Part shown: positions 17,654 to 26,255 of the stretch, one piece after another | Layout: each line of letters starts with the position of its first letter | How positions within the stretch are numbered: the first letter of the stretch is position 1 | DNA from: Aminobacter sp. J41 | GTDB taxonomy: Bacteria > Pseudomonadota > Alphaproteobacteria > Rhizobiales > Rhizobiaceae | Direction: 5' to 3' | DNA: 42,177 nt | Assembly: GCF_000526635.1 (NCBI RefSeq) | Contig: NZ_JAGL01000028.1 | Location: 1-42,177, forward strand | The notes under the pieces: model-generated | Database searches by the model: none | Told to the model about the DNA's origin: nothing | The model's input: the letters and a program-made list of their open reading frames with translations, nothing else | Translations under genes and position numbers: made by a program

Positions 17654-18895
17654 ATGTCGGATACCATCTCTCCGCTCGCTCCGAAAAAGCAGCCCCGCAT
17701 GCCGGCCATCGAGGGTCTGCGCATCGCCACCGCCGAGGCCGGCATCAAGTACAAGGGCCGTACGGACCTGCTGACGATGGTGTTCGACGAGGGGACGACT
17801 GTCGCGGGCGTCTTCACCCGTTCTAAGTGCCCGTCGGCGCCGGTCGACTTCTGCCGGCAGAACCTGCCGGGCGGGTCGGCCCGCGTGCTGGTGGTTAACT
17901 CCGGCAACGCCAATGCCTTCACCGGCAAGAAGGGCCGCGAGACGACGGAAATGACCGCCGAGGCTGCGGCCAAGGCGGTCGGCTGCTCGACCGGCGAGAT
18001 CTTCCTCGCCTCGACCGGCGTGATCGGCGAGCCGCTTCCGGCCGGGAAGTTCACGCATTTGCTGGCCGAGATGGCGCAGCGCGCCGAGCCTGGCTTGTGG
18101 GCAGAGGCCGGCAAGGCCATCATGACCACCGACACCTATCCGAAGTACGCCACCGCCAAGGTGGACTTCGGCGGCGTAGAAGTCACAATCAACGGCATCG
18201 CCAAGGGCGCGGGCATGATCGCGCCTGACATGGCGACGATGCTTTCGTTCATTGCCACCGACGCGCCGATCGAGGCGCCGGTACTGCAGAACCTTCTGTC
18301 GGCCGGCGTCGGCAAGACCTTCAATGCGGTGACCGTCGACAGCGACACGTCGACAAGCGACACGCTGCTCCTGTTCGCGACCGGTGCAGCAGCCAAGCGC
18401 GGCGCGGCGCGCGTCAACGATGCCAAGGATCCGCGCCTGGTGCCGTTCCGCCGGGCGCTCAACAAGATGCTCAAGAACCTCGCGCTGCAGGTCGTGCGTG
18501 ACGGTGAAGGCGCGCGCAAGCAGGTTGAAGTCACCGTGACCGGCGCCAAGTCGGCGCGCTCGGCCAAGCGTATCGCGCTGTCGATCGCCAACTCGCCGCT
18601 CGTGAAGACGGCGGTTGCCGGCGAAGACGCGAACTGGGGCCGCGTCGTCATGGCTGTCGGCAAGGCCGGCGAGCCGGCAGATCGCGATCTGCTGGCAATC
18701 TGGTTCGGCGACATCCGCGTTGCCGTAAACGGCGAGCGCGACGCGGACTACTCGGAAGAGGCGACCTCAGCCTACATGAAGCGCGACGAGATCGTCATCC
18801 GCGTTGACATCGGCCTTGGCCGCGGAAAGGCGACCGTCTGGACCTGCGACCTTACCAAGGAATACGTTGCCATTAACGGTGACTACCGGTCGTAA
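17654..18895 (+). CDS. argJ: Bifunctional ornithine acetyltransferase / N-acetylglutamate synthase
   Basis: 413 residues, the standard length. The precursor cleaves itself in the motif [14 protein letters not shown], with Thr195 becoming the N-terminal nucleophile of the beta chain. Other family features are [13 protein letters not shown] (about 80-91) and [19 protein letters not shown] (111-129). The C-terminal part has [17 protein letters not shown] and ends in [10 protein letters not shown]. It transfers acetyl from N-acetylornithine to glutamate, recycling the acetyl group in arginine synthesis, and may also use acetyl-CoA. It is cytoplasmic. The gene lies between the parvulin gene and a GNAT gene on the same strand with short gaps, so co-transcription is likely. 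Confidence 0.97.
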   Translation: MSDTISPLAPKKQPRMPAIEGLRIATAEAGIKYKGRTDLLTMVFDEGTTVAGVFTRSKCPSAPVDFCRQNLPGGSARVLVVNSGNANAFTGKKGRETTEMTAEAAAKAVGCSTGEIFLASTGVIGEPLPAGKFTHLLAEMAQRAEPGLWAEAGKAIMTTDTYPKYATAKVDFGGVEVTINGIAKGAGMIAPDMATMLSFIATDAPIEAPVLQNLLSAGVGKTFNAVTVDSDTSTSDTLLLFATGAAAKRGAARVNDAKDPRLVPFRRALNKMLKNLALQVVRDGEGARKQVEVTVTGAKSARSAKRIALSIANSPLVKTAVAGEDANWGRVVMAVGKAGEPADRDLLAIWFGDIRVAVNGERDADYSEEATSAYMKRDEIVIRVDIGLGRGKATVWTCDLTKEYVAINGDYRS

Positions 18896-18913
18896 GGCCG
18901 CCAGGAAGGTCCG

Positions 18914-19693
18914 ATGCAAGGCAGCGACCCGCAACGCCAGAACCTTTTGCCGGCGGTCCGCCGGCTGGAGGCTGCGGGATTCCGTGCCTGGCCCGCAAGT
19001 TCGGTGCAATATGACGGCCTGTGGGCGATCCGCTTGACGGGTGGCCATCCGGCAAAGCGCCTCAACTCGATAAATCCGCTCGACCCGGCCGACCATGGCA
19101 ACATGGCCGAGCGGATCGAGCGCGCCGCCGGCAAGTTCGAGGAGTGCGGCCGGCCGCTGACCTTCCGCATGTCGCCTCTCGCTTCTGAAAAGCTGACCGA
19201 GCATCTCGACAGCGAGGGCTGGCAGCGGTTCGGGGAGTCGCTGGTGATGCAGTCGGATCTCAGCAAAGAGGTACTGGACGGTGCTTTGCCTCAGGAGCCG
19301 CTGCAGGACGCTGACCAGTACGTCAGCGCTGCGATCGAGATCGGCAACGTCGCCGCGTCGCTCAGGCCGGGACTTTCCGAGGTAATTGCCGGGATCAAGC
19401 CGGAAGCCGGCATGTTCGTGCTGGAAGAGGGCGGGGTGCCTGTCTCCACCACGATCTGCGTTCGCGACGGCGACCTTGCCGGCATTTTCGAGGTGGCGAC
19501 CAGCAAGGAACAGCGTGGCCGCGGCCATGCCCGGCGGCTACTGCTCTCTGCGCTGAAGTGGGCGCAGCACCGAGGAGCCAAACGCGCCTGGCTGCAGGTC
19601 GAGGCTACCAACGGGCCCGCATTGCAACTCTACCGGTCGATGGGGTTCGGCGAGGTCTATCGCTACCACTACCGGCAGCCAGCAAGGGGATGA
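18914..19693 (+). CDS. GNAT family N-acetyltransferase
   Basis: 259 residues, ATG 18 bases after argJ with AGGAAGG upstream. The N-terminal half (1-130) is an extra domain of unknown function. The C-terminal half is a GNAT fold with motif A FEVATSKEQRGRGHARRLL (acetyl-CoA pyrophosphate loop RGRGHA) and motif B VEATNGPALQLYRSMGFGEVYRYHY. It acetylates an amino group of an unknown substrate. The ATG of mutT overlaps its stop, so argJ, this gene and mutT form a tight run, an order I recall from related rhizobia. Confidence 0.88.
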   Translation: MQGSDPQRQNLLPAVRRLEAAGFRAWPASSVQYDGLWAIRLTGGHPAKRLNSINPLDPADHGNMAERIERAAGKFEECGRPLTFRMSPLASEKLTEHLDSEGWQRFGESLVMQSDLSKEVLDGALPQEPLQDADQYVSAAIEIGNVAASLRPGLSEVIAGIKPEAGMFVLEEGGVPVSTTICVRDGDLAGIFEVATSKEQRGRGHARRLLLSALKWAQHRGAKRAWLQVEATNGPALQLYRSMGFGEVYRYHYRQPARG

Positions 19694-20112
19694 ATCAAGT
19701 GAGCGAGACGCCGAAGAAACTTGTTCTGGTTGCCGCCTGTGCGCTGGTGGACGCGGACGGGCGCGTGCTGATCGGCCAGCGCCCCGAAGGAAAGCAGCTT
19801 GCGGGGTTGTGGGAATTTCCCGGAGGCAAGGTCGAGCCTGGCGAGACACCGGAGGAGACGCTGGTGCGCGAGCTGGCTGAGGAACTCGGGATCGAGACGA
19901 AGGTCGCGTGCCTGGCCCCGCTCACCTTCGCCAGCCACTCCTACGACACCTTCAATCTCCTGATGCCGCTTTATGTCTGCCGCCGCTACTGGGGAATTCC
20001 GCAGGCGAAGGAGCATCAGGCGCTCAAGTGGGTGCGCCCGAAGAACCTGCGCGACTACCCGATGCCGCCAGCCGACGCGCCGCTGATACCCTTTCTGATC
20101 GACCTCCTCTAG
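19690..20112 (+). CDS. mutT: 8-oxo-dGTP diphosphatase, Nudix hydrolase
   Basis: 140 residues from the ATG at 19690, overlapping the GNAT stop (ATGA) with AAGGGG upstream; the open frame back to 19558 lies inside the GNAT gene. The Nudix box spans about 45-68 (GGKVEPGETPEETLVRELAE, EELGI follows). GLWEFPGG and a C-terminal LKWVRPKNLRDYPMPPAD match MutT, in which the Asn/Leu of this region read the oxidised base. It cleans 8-oxo-dGTP from the nucleotide pool to prevent A:T to C:G mutations. Confidence 0.93.
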   Translation: MNQVSETPKKLVLVAACALVDADGRVLIGQRPEGKQLAGLWEFPGGKVEPGETPEETLVRELAEELGIETKVACLAPLTFASHSYDTFNLLMPLYVCRRYWGIPQAKEHQALKWVRPKNLRDYPMPPADAPLIPFLIDLL

Positions 20113-20125
20113 GGTCAGCAGAACT

Positions 20126-20140
20126 TTAACAAAACGTTCA
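20126..20140 (+). promoter_or_regulatory. Possible CtrA-like box
   Basis: TTAA (20126-20129), seven bases, TTCA (20137-20140), against the CtrA consensus TTAA-N7-TTAA, so one mismatch. It lies 48 bases before the ATG at 20188. A second, weaker box precedes the Flp pilin gene, which is a known type of CtrA target. Suggestive only. Confidence 0.3.
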
Positions 20141-20187
20141 GCGAGTTGTGAAAGGTTTACCCATCATGTGCGTGATGGGAACCTTGC

Positions 20188-20517
20188 ATGAGCAGCAATG
20201 AATGGGGCCGCTCCCGCGCGGGGCGCAGGACCGGCCTGGTCAATGCGGGCATGGGTGCGCTGAGGCTGTCGCTGCTGTTCGGTTCGGCAGCCATTGCGCT
20301 GGCGATGATCCTGACCCCGATCGTGGCCAAGCAGACCGAGAGGCTCGCGCAGTCCGACCGCTCGTTTGCGGGCGTGGACATGATGTCGACCGGCTCGATC
20401 AGCCCCGGCAATCAGCGCTCCGGCTCCACCTACATTGTCCGTCGTAGCGTGCTGCAAGCCGACCCGAATGCCGTCTGCGTCATCCGCCAGAACGGAACGC
20501 GTTCCGGCGCCTGCTGA
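20188..20517 (+). CDS. Small conserved membrane protein, function unknown
   Basis: 109 residues, ATG with GGGA upstream. The arginine-rich N terminus (GRSRAGRRTG) is followed by one membrane helix at about 26-47 (LRLSLLFGSAAIALAMILTPIVA). The part after the helix is polar, with TGSISPGNQRSGSTYIVRRSVLQ and a C-terminal CVIRQNGTRSGAC holding two Cys, perhaps disulphide-bonded in the periplasm. Proteins with a similar SGSTY.VRRSVLQ..PNAVC tail precede an Flp pilin gene in related rhizobia as far as I recall, so a role in pilus or septum-linked envelope biology is possible but unproven. Confidence 0.72.
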   Translation: MSSNEWGRSRAGRRTGLVNAGMGALRLSLLFGSAAIALAMILTPIVAKQTERLAQSDRSFAGVDMMSTGSISPGNQRSGSTYIVRRSVLQADPNAVCVIRQNGTRSGAC

Positions 20518-20584
20518 GGCGAGTTGTGGGCCGGACGAGGCCCGTTTGCACTTTATTCACCTCAAACCAATCAGGCCGTTCGCG

Positions 20585-20599
20585 TTAACCTTTTTTACC
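20585..20599 (+). promoter_or_regulatory. Possible degenerate CtrA-like box upstream of flp
   Basis: GTTAACC at 20584-20590; TTAA, seven bases, TACC gives a half-good match to TTAA-N7-TTAA. It lies about 60 bases before the pilin ATG. Only the left half matches well. Confidence 0.25.
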
Positions 20600-20657
20600 G
20601 GGACCGTCCTTACCCTTTGGTCAAACGCGCAGGTGCGCCCCGACAAGGGATAAGGAT

Positions 20658-20831
20658 ATGCTCAGGAAGTTCTTCAGCGATGAAAGCGGTGCGACGGCAA
20701 TCGAGTACAGCCTCATCGCCACTCTTGTATCGCTGGCGATCATGGGCGGCGTCGGCCTGGTAGCGGACAACGTCGCGGCCATGTTCCAGAAGACGTCCGA
20801 AGGCTACAGCAACGCCACCAGCGTGCGCTGA
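20658..20831 (+). CDS. Flp/Fap-type pilin, orphan short gene
   Basis: 57 residues. The sequence MLRKFFSDESGATAIEYSLI followed by a hydrophobic helix (ATLVSLAIMGGVGLV) and a short polar tail is the Flp pilin hallmark. The cut by the prepilin peptidase falls after Gly11 (ESG/ATAIEY), with the Glu at mature position 5 that sets it in the pilus. AAGGAT lies just before the ATG. No tad/cpa assembly genes are nearby, so the export machine must be elsewhere. The gene is too short for most ORF cut-offs and lies 18 bases from a convergent methyltransferase gene. It is probably exported by CpaF/TadBC-type machinery for adhesion. Confidence 0.92.
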   Translation: MLRKFFSDESGATAIEYSLIATLVSLAIMGGVGLVADNVAAMFQKTSEGYSNATSVR

Positions 20832-20849
20832 TCGCAGCCGATCAGGCGA

Positions 20850-21722
20850 TCAAGGCGTCTCAGAGCCCTTGCCCAATACCTTTGCGAGCGAGACCTGGCC
20901 GCTGCCCGGCTTGAGCGGCTTTTGCTGCGACGCATGCGGCGCCCAGCCCGACAGCCAGATGGTGGCGAATGTTGCCCGTACTCTCCCGTCAGGGTCGGAG
21001 AAGCGCTCCGCATAGATTTCTGCCGCCCGCAGGAACAGCGCCTTCGATGCAGGTTTGCGGCCGCGCTGGACCAGCACGTTGGTCGCGCCCATAGCGCGCA
21101 GGTCGCGGATCAGCCCAAACATCGAGTCATAGCGAACCGTTACCGTCTCGAGGTCCGCGACGGGAAGCGCCAACCCCGCCCGCTGCAGCAGGCCGCCGGC
21201 GTCGCGCACGTCCGTAAACGGGAAGACGCGGGGGCTCGCGCCGCCATAAAGCTCCGTTTCCGCGGCCAGCAGCGCTTCGCGCAGTTCGGCAAGCGTGCCG
21301 TTGCCGGCCATGCAGCCGAGGAACAGGCCGTCGGGGCGCAATGCCCGGCGGATCTGCACCAGCATGCCTGGCACGTCGTTCATCTCGTGCAGCGCATAGA
21401 GCGAGACGGCGAGATCGATGCTCTCTGGCTCGAACGGTACGGTCTCGGGGACAGCGGTAATGCCGTCGAAGCCTGTCTGGCCGGCATCGACCTCCACCCG
21501 CGCGACGCTGGCGACCTTGCCTGACTGCGCCATCACACGCGCGGCGGCATCCGTAGTCGAAAACAGGGCAGCACCCTTCTCGAAGCGGCGCTCGACGGCG
21601 CTCAGCCGATCGGCCAGGTCTTCCGCCGCCCGTTCCATCAGAAAGGCAGCGCCCTCATCGGCGATACGTGCCGCGCGGCGCTTGCGTGCAAGCAGGCTCT
21701 CAATGTCGAAAACGGGTTCCAT
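20850..21722 (-). CDS. SAM-dependent methyltransferase (BioC / NDUFAF5-like)
   Basis: 290 residues, ATG with AAGGAG five bases upstream. The class I methyltransferase pattern is weak at the glycine-rich loop; it is recognised by FEPESIDLAVSLYALHEMNDVPGMLVQIRRALRPDGLFLGCM, the acidic motif and post-motif of BioC/NDUFAF5 relatives. The N-terminal DIESLLARKRRAARI matches the family whose mitochondrial member NDUFAF5 modifies an arginine in complex I. The bacterial role is not settled. It is divergent from comF, an arrangement common in alphaproteobacteria. Confidence 0.85.
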   Translation of the reverse strand: MEPVFDIESLLARKRRAARIADEGAAFLMERAAEDLADRLSAVERRFEKGAALFSTTDAAARVMAQSGKVASVARVEVDAGQTGFDGITAVPETVPFEPESIDLAVSLYALHEMNDVPGMLVQIRRALRPDGLFLGCMAGNGTLAELREALLAAETELYGGASPRVFPFTDVRDAGGLLQRAGLALPVADLETVTVRYDSMFGLIRDLRAMGATNVLVQRGRKPASKALFLRAAEIYAERFSDPDGRVRATFATIWLSGWAPHASQQKPLKPGSGQVSLAKVLGKGSETP

Positions 21723-21773
21723 CGGGACTCCTTTGTCCGTCCGGTATATGGTGACGGCAGGGTGGGATGTCTC

Positions 21774-22559
21774 GTGGCTGAAACGTCGGTTCAGTTCAAG
21801 AGCCTGATCGCCGCTGCGGCGCAGTGGGCCGGGCGGATGCTGTTTCCGCCTGTCTGCGCGGGGTGCCAGAGGCTGGTGGCCGAGACCGGCGCGCTATGCG
21901 GTGAATGCTGGCCGAAGCTTCGCTTTCTCGAACAACCTTGGTGCGATGTGCTTGGCACGCCCTTCTCCTACGAGGTAGGCGAGGGGATGCTGTCGGCGGA
22001 TGCGATCGCGAACCCACCGCCGTTCCGGCGGGCCAGGGCAGCGGTTTCCTACAATGGTGTCGCGCGGCAGATGGTGCTGAACCTGAAATTCGGCGACCGC
22101 ACCGAGCTCGCGCCATCAATGGCGCGCTGGATGCTGCGGGTCGCGCCGGATCTCGTTGCCGATGCCGATCTCATCGTCCCGGTGCCCTTGCACCGCACCC
22201 GCTATTTCAACCGGCGCTTCAACCAGTCTGCCGAGCTTGCCCGCGCCCTGTGTGCGCTCACCGGTAAGCGACTCGCGCCGGAGGTAGTGATTCGCGCTCG
22301 CGCGACCCGGCAGCAGGTCGGCCTGACCGCCCGCGCGCGTGAGGAAAACGTCCGCGGCGCGTTCCGTGTGCCAAAGCACATGGTGCCTCAGGCACGTGAC
22401 AAGCACATCCTCGTGATCGACGACGTCTATACGACGGGCAACACCGTTACCTCGCTGACGAAGACCCTCAAGCGGGCAGGCGCGACCGAAGTCGACGTGC
22501 TTACATTCGCGCGCGTGCTGCCGGGGGACTTCCAGCCGGAAGAAGCCGGCTCTATATGA
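21774..22559 (+). CDS. ComF family phosphoribosyltransferase-like protein
   Basis: 261 residues from the GTG at 21774, which has GGTGGGA six bases upstream; a GTG at 21762 gives four more residues. An N-terminal zinc knuckle PPVCAGC...GALCGECW is followed by double-wing linkers. The PRTase fold has LIVPVPLHRTRYFNRRFNQSAELA and the PRPP loop ILVIDDVYTTGNTVTS. ComF proteins are needed for DNA uptake during competence in some bacteria, but in alphaproteobacteria their role is unproven. The frame is co-oriented with glutaredoxin, amidase and DUF1178 genes, all with short gaps. Confidence 0.9.
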   Translation: MAETSVQFKSLIAAAAQWAGRMLFPPVCAGCQRLVAETGALCGECWPKLRFLEQPWCDVLGTPFSYEVGEGMLSADAIANPPPFRRARAAVSYNGVARQMVLNLKFGDRTELAPSMARWMLRVAPDLVADADLIVPVPLHRTRYFNRRFNQSAELARALCALTGKRLAPEVVIRARATRQQVGLTARAREENVRGAFRVPKHMVPQARDKHILVIDDVYTTGNTVTSLTKTLKRAGATEVDVLTFARVLPGDFQPEEAGSI

Positions 22560-22583
22560 GAGACAACAACGGTGGATAGAAAA

Positions 22584-22847
22584 ATGCCCGAAGTGACCAT
22601 CTACACGCGGATGATGTGCGGTTACTGCGCAGCCGCGAAACGTCTTCTCGACCAGAAAGGCGTTGCCTATGTCGAGCACGACGCCAGCTTTTCTCCGGAG
22701 CTGCGGCAGGAGATGATCCAGCGCTCGGGCCGTAACACCTTTCCCCAAATATTTATCGGCGACATTCACGTCGGCGGCTCGGACGATCTTCACGAACTGG
22801 AAGCAGCAGGGAAGCTCGACGCATTGCTGGCCGGCGAAAATTCATAG
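22584..22847 (+). CDS. grxC: Glutaredoxin 3
   Basis: 87 residues from the ATG at 22584, with GGTGGA seven bases upstream; the GTG at 22572 is part of that ribosome-binding region. It has a thioredoxin fold with dithiol active site MCGYC (Cys12/Cys15), then a TFPQIFIGD cis-Pro loop and GGSDDLHEL glutathione-binding region. It reduces disulphides and glutathionylated proteins using glutathione, in the cytoplasm. It is followed after nine bases by a Nit2-like amidase gene, which fits a glutathione-metabolism link. Confidence 0.95.
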   Translation: MPEVTIYTRMMCGYCAAAKRLLDQKGVAYVEHDASFSPELRQEMIQRSGRNTFPQIFIGDIHVGGSDDLHELEAAGKLDALLAGENS

Positions 22848-22856
22848 GTAGGACAG

Positions 22857-23693
22857 ATGAGCATTGTGAAGGTCGCAGCGGTCCAGATGCGTTCCGGAAC
22901 CAGTCCGGAGCGGAACGCTGCGGATTTTGAGAAGCTGGTGCGCGAGGCAGCGTCGAAGGGCGCGCAGTATGTGCAGACGCCGGAAATGACCGGCGCGCTG
23001 GTGCGCGGCAAGGACGAGTTGAAGGCGATCCTCAAGCCTGAGGCTGAGGATCTGATCGCGCGCAAGGGAGCAGAGCTCGCAAAGGAGCTCGGCATCTACC
23101 TGCATGTCGGCTCGACCGCGATCGCGCGCGACGACGGCAAGGTCGCGAACCGCGGCTTCATCTTCGCGCCTTCGGGCGAAAAGATCGCCAGCTACGACAA
23201 GATCCACATGTTCGACGTCGACCTCGACAATGGTGAGAGCTGGCGCGAATCCGCGACCTATGAGCCGGGTACCTGCGCGTCGGTCGTCGACCTGCCGTTC
23301 GCCCGCCTCGGCATGGCCGTGTGCTACGACATCCGCTTTCCGCAGTTGTTCCGCGCGCAGGCGATGGATGGTGCGCAAATTCTGACTGCACCTGCCGCCT
23401 TCACCCGCCAGACCGGCGAGGCGCACTGGCATGTCCTGCAGCGCGCCCGGGCGATCGAGAACGGCGCCTGGGTCATCACCGCCGCACAGGGCGGCAAGCA
23501 CGAGGACGGCCGCGAGACCTACGGCCACTCGCTGATCATCGACCCGTGGGGTCGCGTCGTCGCCGAGGCCGATCATGACGAGCCGGGCGTGGTCGTCGCG
23601 GCAATCGATCCCGCCGCGTCCGCCGAGGCCCGCAAGAAGATACCGAACCTGAAGAACGGGCGTCCGTTCGAGGTGGCGAACTTCTGGGCATAA
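22857..23693 (+). CDS. Nitrilase-superfamily amidase, Nit2 / deaminated-glutathione amidase type
   Basis: 278 residues, ATG with GGACAG upstream. The catalytic triad of the carbon-nitrogen hydrolases is visible: Glu43 (TPEMTG), Lys115 (YDKIHMFDV) and Cys156 (AVCYDIRFPQLFR). KIHMFDVDL and the length match the Nit1/Nit2 branch, which hydrolyses deaminated glutathione or omega-amides, rather than true nitrilases. The gene next to grxC supports a glutathione-repair role, but the substrate is inferred. It is cytoplasmic. Confidence 0.9.
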   Translation: MSIVKVAAVQMRSGTSPERNAADFEKLVREAASKGAQYVQTPEMTGALVRGKDELKAILKPEAEDLIARKGAELAKELGIYLHVGSTAIARDDGKVANRGFIFAPSGEKIASYDKIHMFDVDLDNGESWRESATYEPGTCASVVDLPFARLGMAVCYDIRFPQLFRAQAMDGAQILTAPAAFTRQTGEAHWHVLQRARAIENGAWVITAAQGGKHEDGRETYGHSLIIDPWGRVVAEADHDEPGVVVAAIDPAASAEARKKIPNLKNGRPFEVANFWA

Positions 23694-23710
23694 GGGAGCA
23701 GCGCGCCGCC

Positions 23711-24136
23711 ATGATCCGCTTTACGCTCTGCTGCGAAAAGAAGCACGAGTTCGACGGCTGGTTCCGCAGCAATGCTGATTTCGACACCCAGAAGGAGCGG
23801 GGGCTGGTGACCTGCCCGATCTGCCACTCGCCCAAGGTCGAGAAGACGCTGATGGCGCCCAACATCTCGACCGGACGGCAGCAGGAAAAGATCGCGCTTG
23901 CCATGGGCGAGGAGCAGCGCATGGCCCTCGAGAAGCTCAAGGAGTTCGCCCGCAAGGCCCGCGAGAGCGCCGACTATGTCGGCGAGCGCTTTGCCGAGGA
24001 GGCCCGCAAGATCCACTTCGGCGAAGTGGAGCCGCGCGGCATCTATGGCGAGGCAACGCCGGAGGAAGCGCGCCAGCTCATCGACGACGGCGTCGACTTC
24101 ATGCCGCTGCCCGTATTTCCAGATGACCAGAACTGA
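23711..24136 (+). CDS. DUF1178 family protein
   Basis: 141 residues. The family pattern is clear: N-terminal MIRFTLCCEKKHEFDGWFRS, then LVTCPICHSPKVEKTLMAPN as a zinc-ribbon-like Cys pair, a helical charged middle, and C-terminal EPRGIYGEATPEEARQLIDD with VDFMPLP. The function is unknown; the Cys pairs suggest metal binding. It lies 17 bases after the amidase and seven bases before the DMT gene. Confidence 0.93.
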   Translation: MIRFTLCCEKKHEFDGWFRSNADFDTQKERGLVTCPICHSPKVEKTLMAPNISTGRQQEKIALAMGEEQRMALEKLKEFARKARESADYVGERFAEEARKIHFGEVEPRGIYGEATPEEARQLIDDGVDFMPLPVFPDDQN

Positions 24137-24142
24137 GGCCGC

Positions 24143-25030
24143 ATGAGGGGCCTCTGGAATTCCGCCATTGGTCTCCTCATCGTGACCGGCACGCTGCTCG
24201 GGCTGATGCTGCCATTCGGCAAGGTGGCGGGCGAGGCAGGCGTGCCGCCAGTGGTCTGGGCGATGCTGGTCTCGGCTGGGGCCGCAGCGGTGCTGCTTAT
24301 CACCATGCGTGCCCGCAACGAACGGCTTGGCCTCGATGCCCGGCGGCTGCGCTTCTACGGCATCTCGGCTGCCGTCTCCTACGCCATCCCCAATTTGGTC
24401 GTGTTCTCAGCCATGCCGCACCTTGGCGCGGGCTACATGGGCATCATGTACACGCTCTCGCCGATGTTCACGCTGATCCTGTCGGTTATCTTTCGGGTGC
24501 GGAAGCCTAACCTTCTGGGCATGCTCGGCATCGTCATCGGCTTCGTCGGCGCCGTGCTCGTTGCGACGACGCGAGGGGAAGCGGGTGCGCCGGCCTCGAT
24601 AACCTGGGTTGGCATTGGGCTGACGCTTCCGGTGCTGCTTGCCTGCGGCAACGTTTACCGGACCTGGGACTGGCCGGAAGGTGCCGGTCCGACCGAGCTT
24701 GCCGTCGGCAGCCATCTCGCTTCCGGGCTGATGCTGCTCGGGCTCGCAGCCGTGACCGGGCAGCTCGCTGGCATTGCCCTGTTGGGTGATCTGCCGGGAC
24801 TATCGCTGGCGCAGGTCGCATCGGCCGCCGGCATGTTCGTCTGCTACTTCCGCCTGCAGGCGGTGAGCGGGCCGGTTTATCTCAGCCAGATCAGCTACGT
24901 CGCCGCCGCGATCGCGATTATCGCCGGCACGCTGCTGCTTGGCGAAACCTATGCGTTTCTGACCTGGATCGGCACGGCGATCATCTTCGTCGGCGTCGTG
25001 ATGACAACGAAGGCACAGGCAGCGGGGTAG
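24143..25030 (+). CDS. EamA/DMT family transporter
   Basis: 295 residues with about ten membrane helices in two EamA repeats (1-140 and 150-290). Recognisable segments are AAVSYAIPNLVVFSAMPHLGAGYMGIMYTLSPMFT in the first repeat and SQISYVAAAIAIIAGTLLLGE in the second. Such inner-membrane proteins are usually metabolite exporters; the substrate is unknown. It is the last gene of the comF-grxC-amidase-DUF1178 run and is followed by a palindromic repeat. Confidence 0.9.
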   Translation: MRGLWNSAIGLLIVTGTLLGLMLPFGKVAGEAGVPPVVWAMLVSAGAAAVLLITMRARNERLGLDARRLRFYGISAAVSYAIPNLVVFSAMPHLGAGYMGIMYTLSPMFTLILSVIFRVRKPNLLGMLGIVIGFVGAVLVATTRGEAGAPASITWVGIGLTLPVLLACGNVYRTWDWPEGAGPTELAVGSHLASGLMLLGLAAVTGQLAGIALLGDLPGLSLAQVASAAGMFVCYFRLQAVSGPVYLSQISYVAAAIAIIAGTLLLGETYAFLTWIGTAIIFVGVVMTTKAQAAG

Positions 25031-25078
25031 GAGCTTCTGGGCTGTCTGCCGTCCCACAGGGGAGACATTCCGGCATGG

Positions 25079-25101
25079 ATCCGCGGGTCAAGCCCGCGGA
25101 T
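25079..25101. repeat. Dispersed palindromic element (DPRVKPADD type)
   Basis: A perfect nine-base inverted repeat ATCCGCGGG (25079-25087) / CCCGCGGAT (25093-25101) around TCAAG, inside a conserved stretch that begins CGGCATGG and ends GACGAAGG. Translated on the plus strand the stretch gives MDPRVKPADDEGK, and on the minus strand VIRGLDPRIHAG, both well-known signatures of intergenic repeats spread in alphaproteobacterial genomes. Only one copy was noticed in this window. Confidence 0.75.
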
Positions 25102-25275
25102 GACGAAGGGAAGGATGCTTCGCCCTTGTCGGCTCCGCGGCGCTTTCCAGTTACGTTTGTTACTGGAGGCGTGGCGAGCGGAATGGTGAAAACGGCCACC
25201 GACGCCGCTCGCGATTGTCATGCCACGGCTCAACCTGGCATTCATGCCTTCCGCTGAAGATCTGCTCGCAGGCTG

Positions 25276-25308
25276 AAGAAACAAAACAAGGCCGCAGGAG
25301 CTGCGGCC
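25276..25308 (-). terminator. Rho-independent terminator of ubiG
   Basis: An eight-base-pair stem GGCCGCAG (25290-25297) / CTGCGGCC (25301-25308), loop GAG. The A-rich left flank becomes TTGTTTTGTTTC on the minus strand. It lies right after the ubiG stop. Confidence 0.75.
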
Positions 25309-25312
25309 CAGG

Positions 25313-26062
25313 TTACTGCGCCGTCTTCTCCGCCAGGACCATGTAGTTGACGTCCATGTCCTTGGAGCGGCCCCAGCGGTCCGCGAGCGGATTGTAGGTA
25401 ACGCCGGTGCGGTCGATGACCGTCATGTTGGCATTGTTGAGCGCGCGTTCGAGCTCTTCCGGGCGCACCAGCTTCCCGTACTGGTGGGTGCCGCGCTTGA
25501 GCCAGCGCAGGACATATTCGGCGCCGATGATGGCGAGCGCGTAGGCCTTCAGCGTGCGGTTGATGGTGGCGACGAACATGATGCCGCCGGGACGCACCAT
25601 CTGCGCCGACTTGGAAATGAACAGCTCGACGTCGGCGACGTGCTCGACGACTTCCATCGCCAGCACGACGTCAAAGGTCTCGCCGGCGTCGGCGAGGTCT
25701 TCCGCCGTGGTTGCCCGGTAGTCGATCGATACGCCGGCTTCCTGGGCGTGCAGCTTGGCGACCTCGATGTTGGTCTCGGACGCATCCGCACCAACTACTT
25801 CCGCGCCAAGGCGAGCCAGTGGCTCGCACAGCAGGCCGCCGCCGCAGCCGATGTCGAGAATCCGCAGCCCCTCGAACGGCTTTGCCGCTCGCGGGTCACG
25901 ACCGAAACGCGCCGCAACCTGGTCGCGGATGTAGGCGAGGCGGACCGGATTGAACTTGTGCAGCGGACGGAATTTCCCGTTCGGATTCCACCACTCAGCC
26001 GCAAGCGCGGAGAAACGCTCCACTTCGCCCGCGTCGATGGTCGTTCGTCGGGGTTGGGTCAT
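25313..26062 (-). CDS. ubiG: Ubiquinone biosynthesis O-methyltransferase UbiG
   Basis: 249 residues from the ATG at 26062 (GGAG nine bases upstream); the open frame to 26392 is not coding by composition. It has a class I methyltransferase motif [19 protein letters not shown] (from 69), acidic [23 protein letters not shown], and family-specific [23 protein letters not shown] and [14 protein letters not shown]. It performs both O-methylations of the ubiquinone ring precursor using SAM, at the cytoplasmic membrane. It is divergent from lysC with 193 bases between. Confidence 0.95.
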   Translation of the reverse strand: MTQPRRTTIDAGEVERFSALAAEWWNPNGKFRPLHKFNPVRLAYIRDQVAARFGRDPRAAKPFEGLRILDIGCGGGLLCEPLARLGAEVVGADASETNIEVAKLHAQEAGVSIDYRATTAEDLADAGETFDVVLAMEVVEHVADVELFISKSAQMVRPGGIMFVATINRTLKAYALAIIGAEYVLRWLKRGTHQYGKLVRPEELERALNNANMTVIDRTGVTYNPLADRWGRSKDMDVNYMVLAEKTAQ

Positions 26063-26255
26063 AGTCTGTGTCTCCTTCAGCGCAATGAAGTCGGGGAGGG
26101 CGCCCAGAATGTCAACCCGCAACCTAGCCATTCGCTTGCGAAGCTGCGCGGATTTGGCTATGGAACCCGCGCATTCGCGCCGCCGCCCGGCAGGCGCTTC
26201 AATTTGAAGTTCTCCGGAGTTTTTGCTCCGGCCGTATCGAGGACATATCGCTTCC

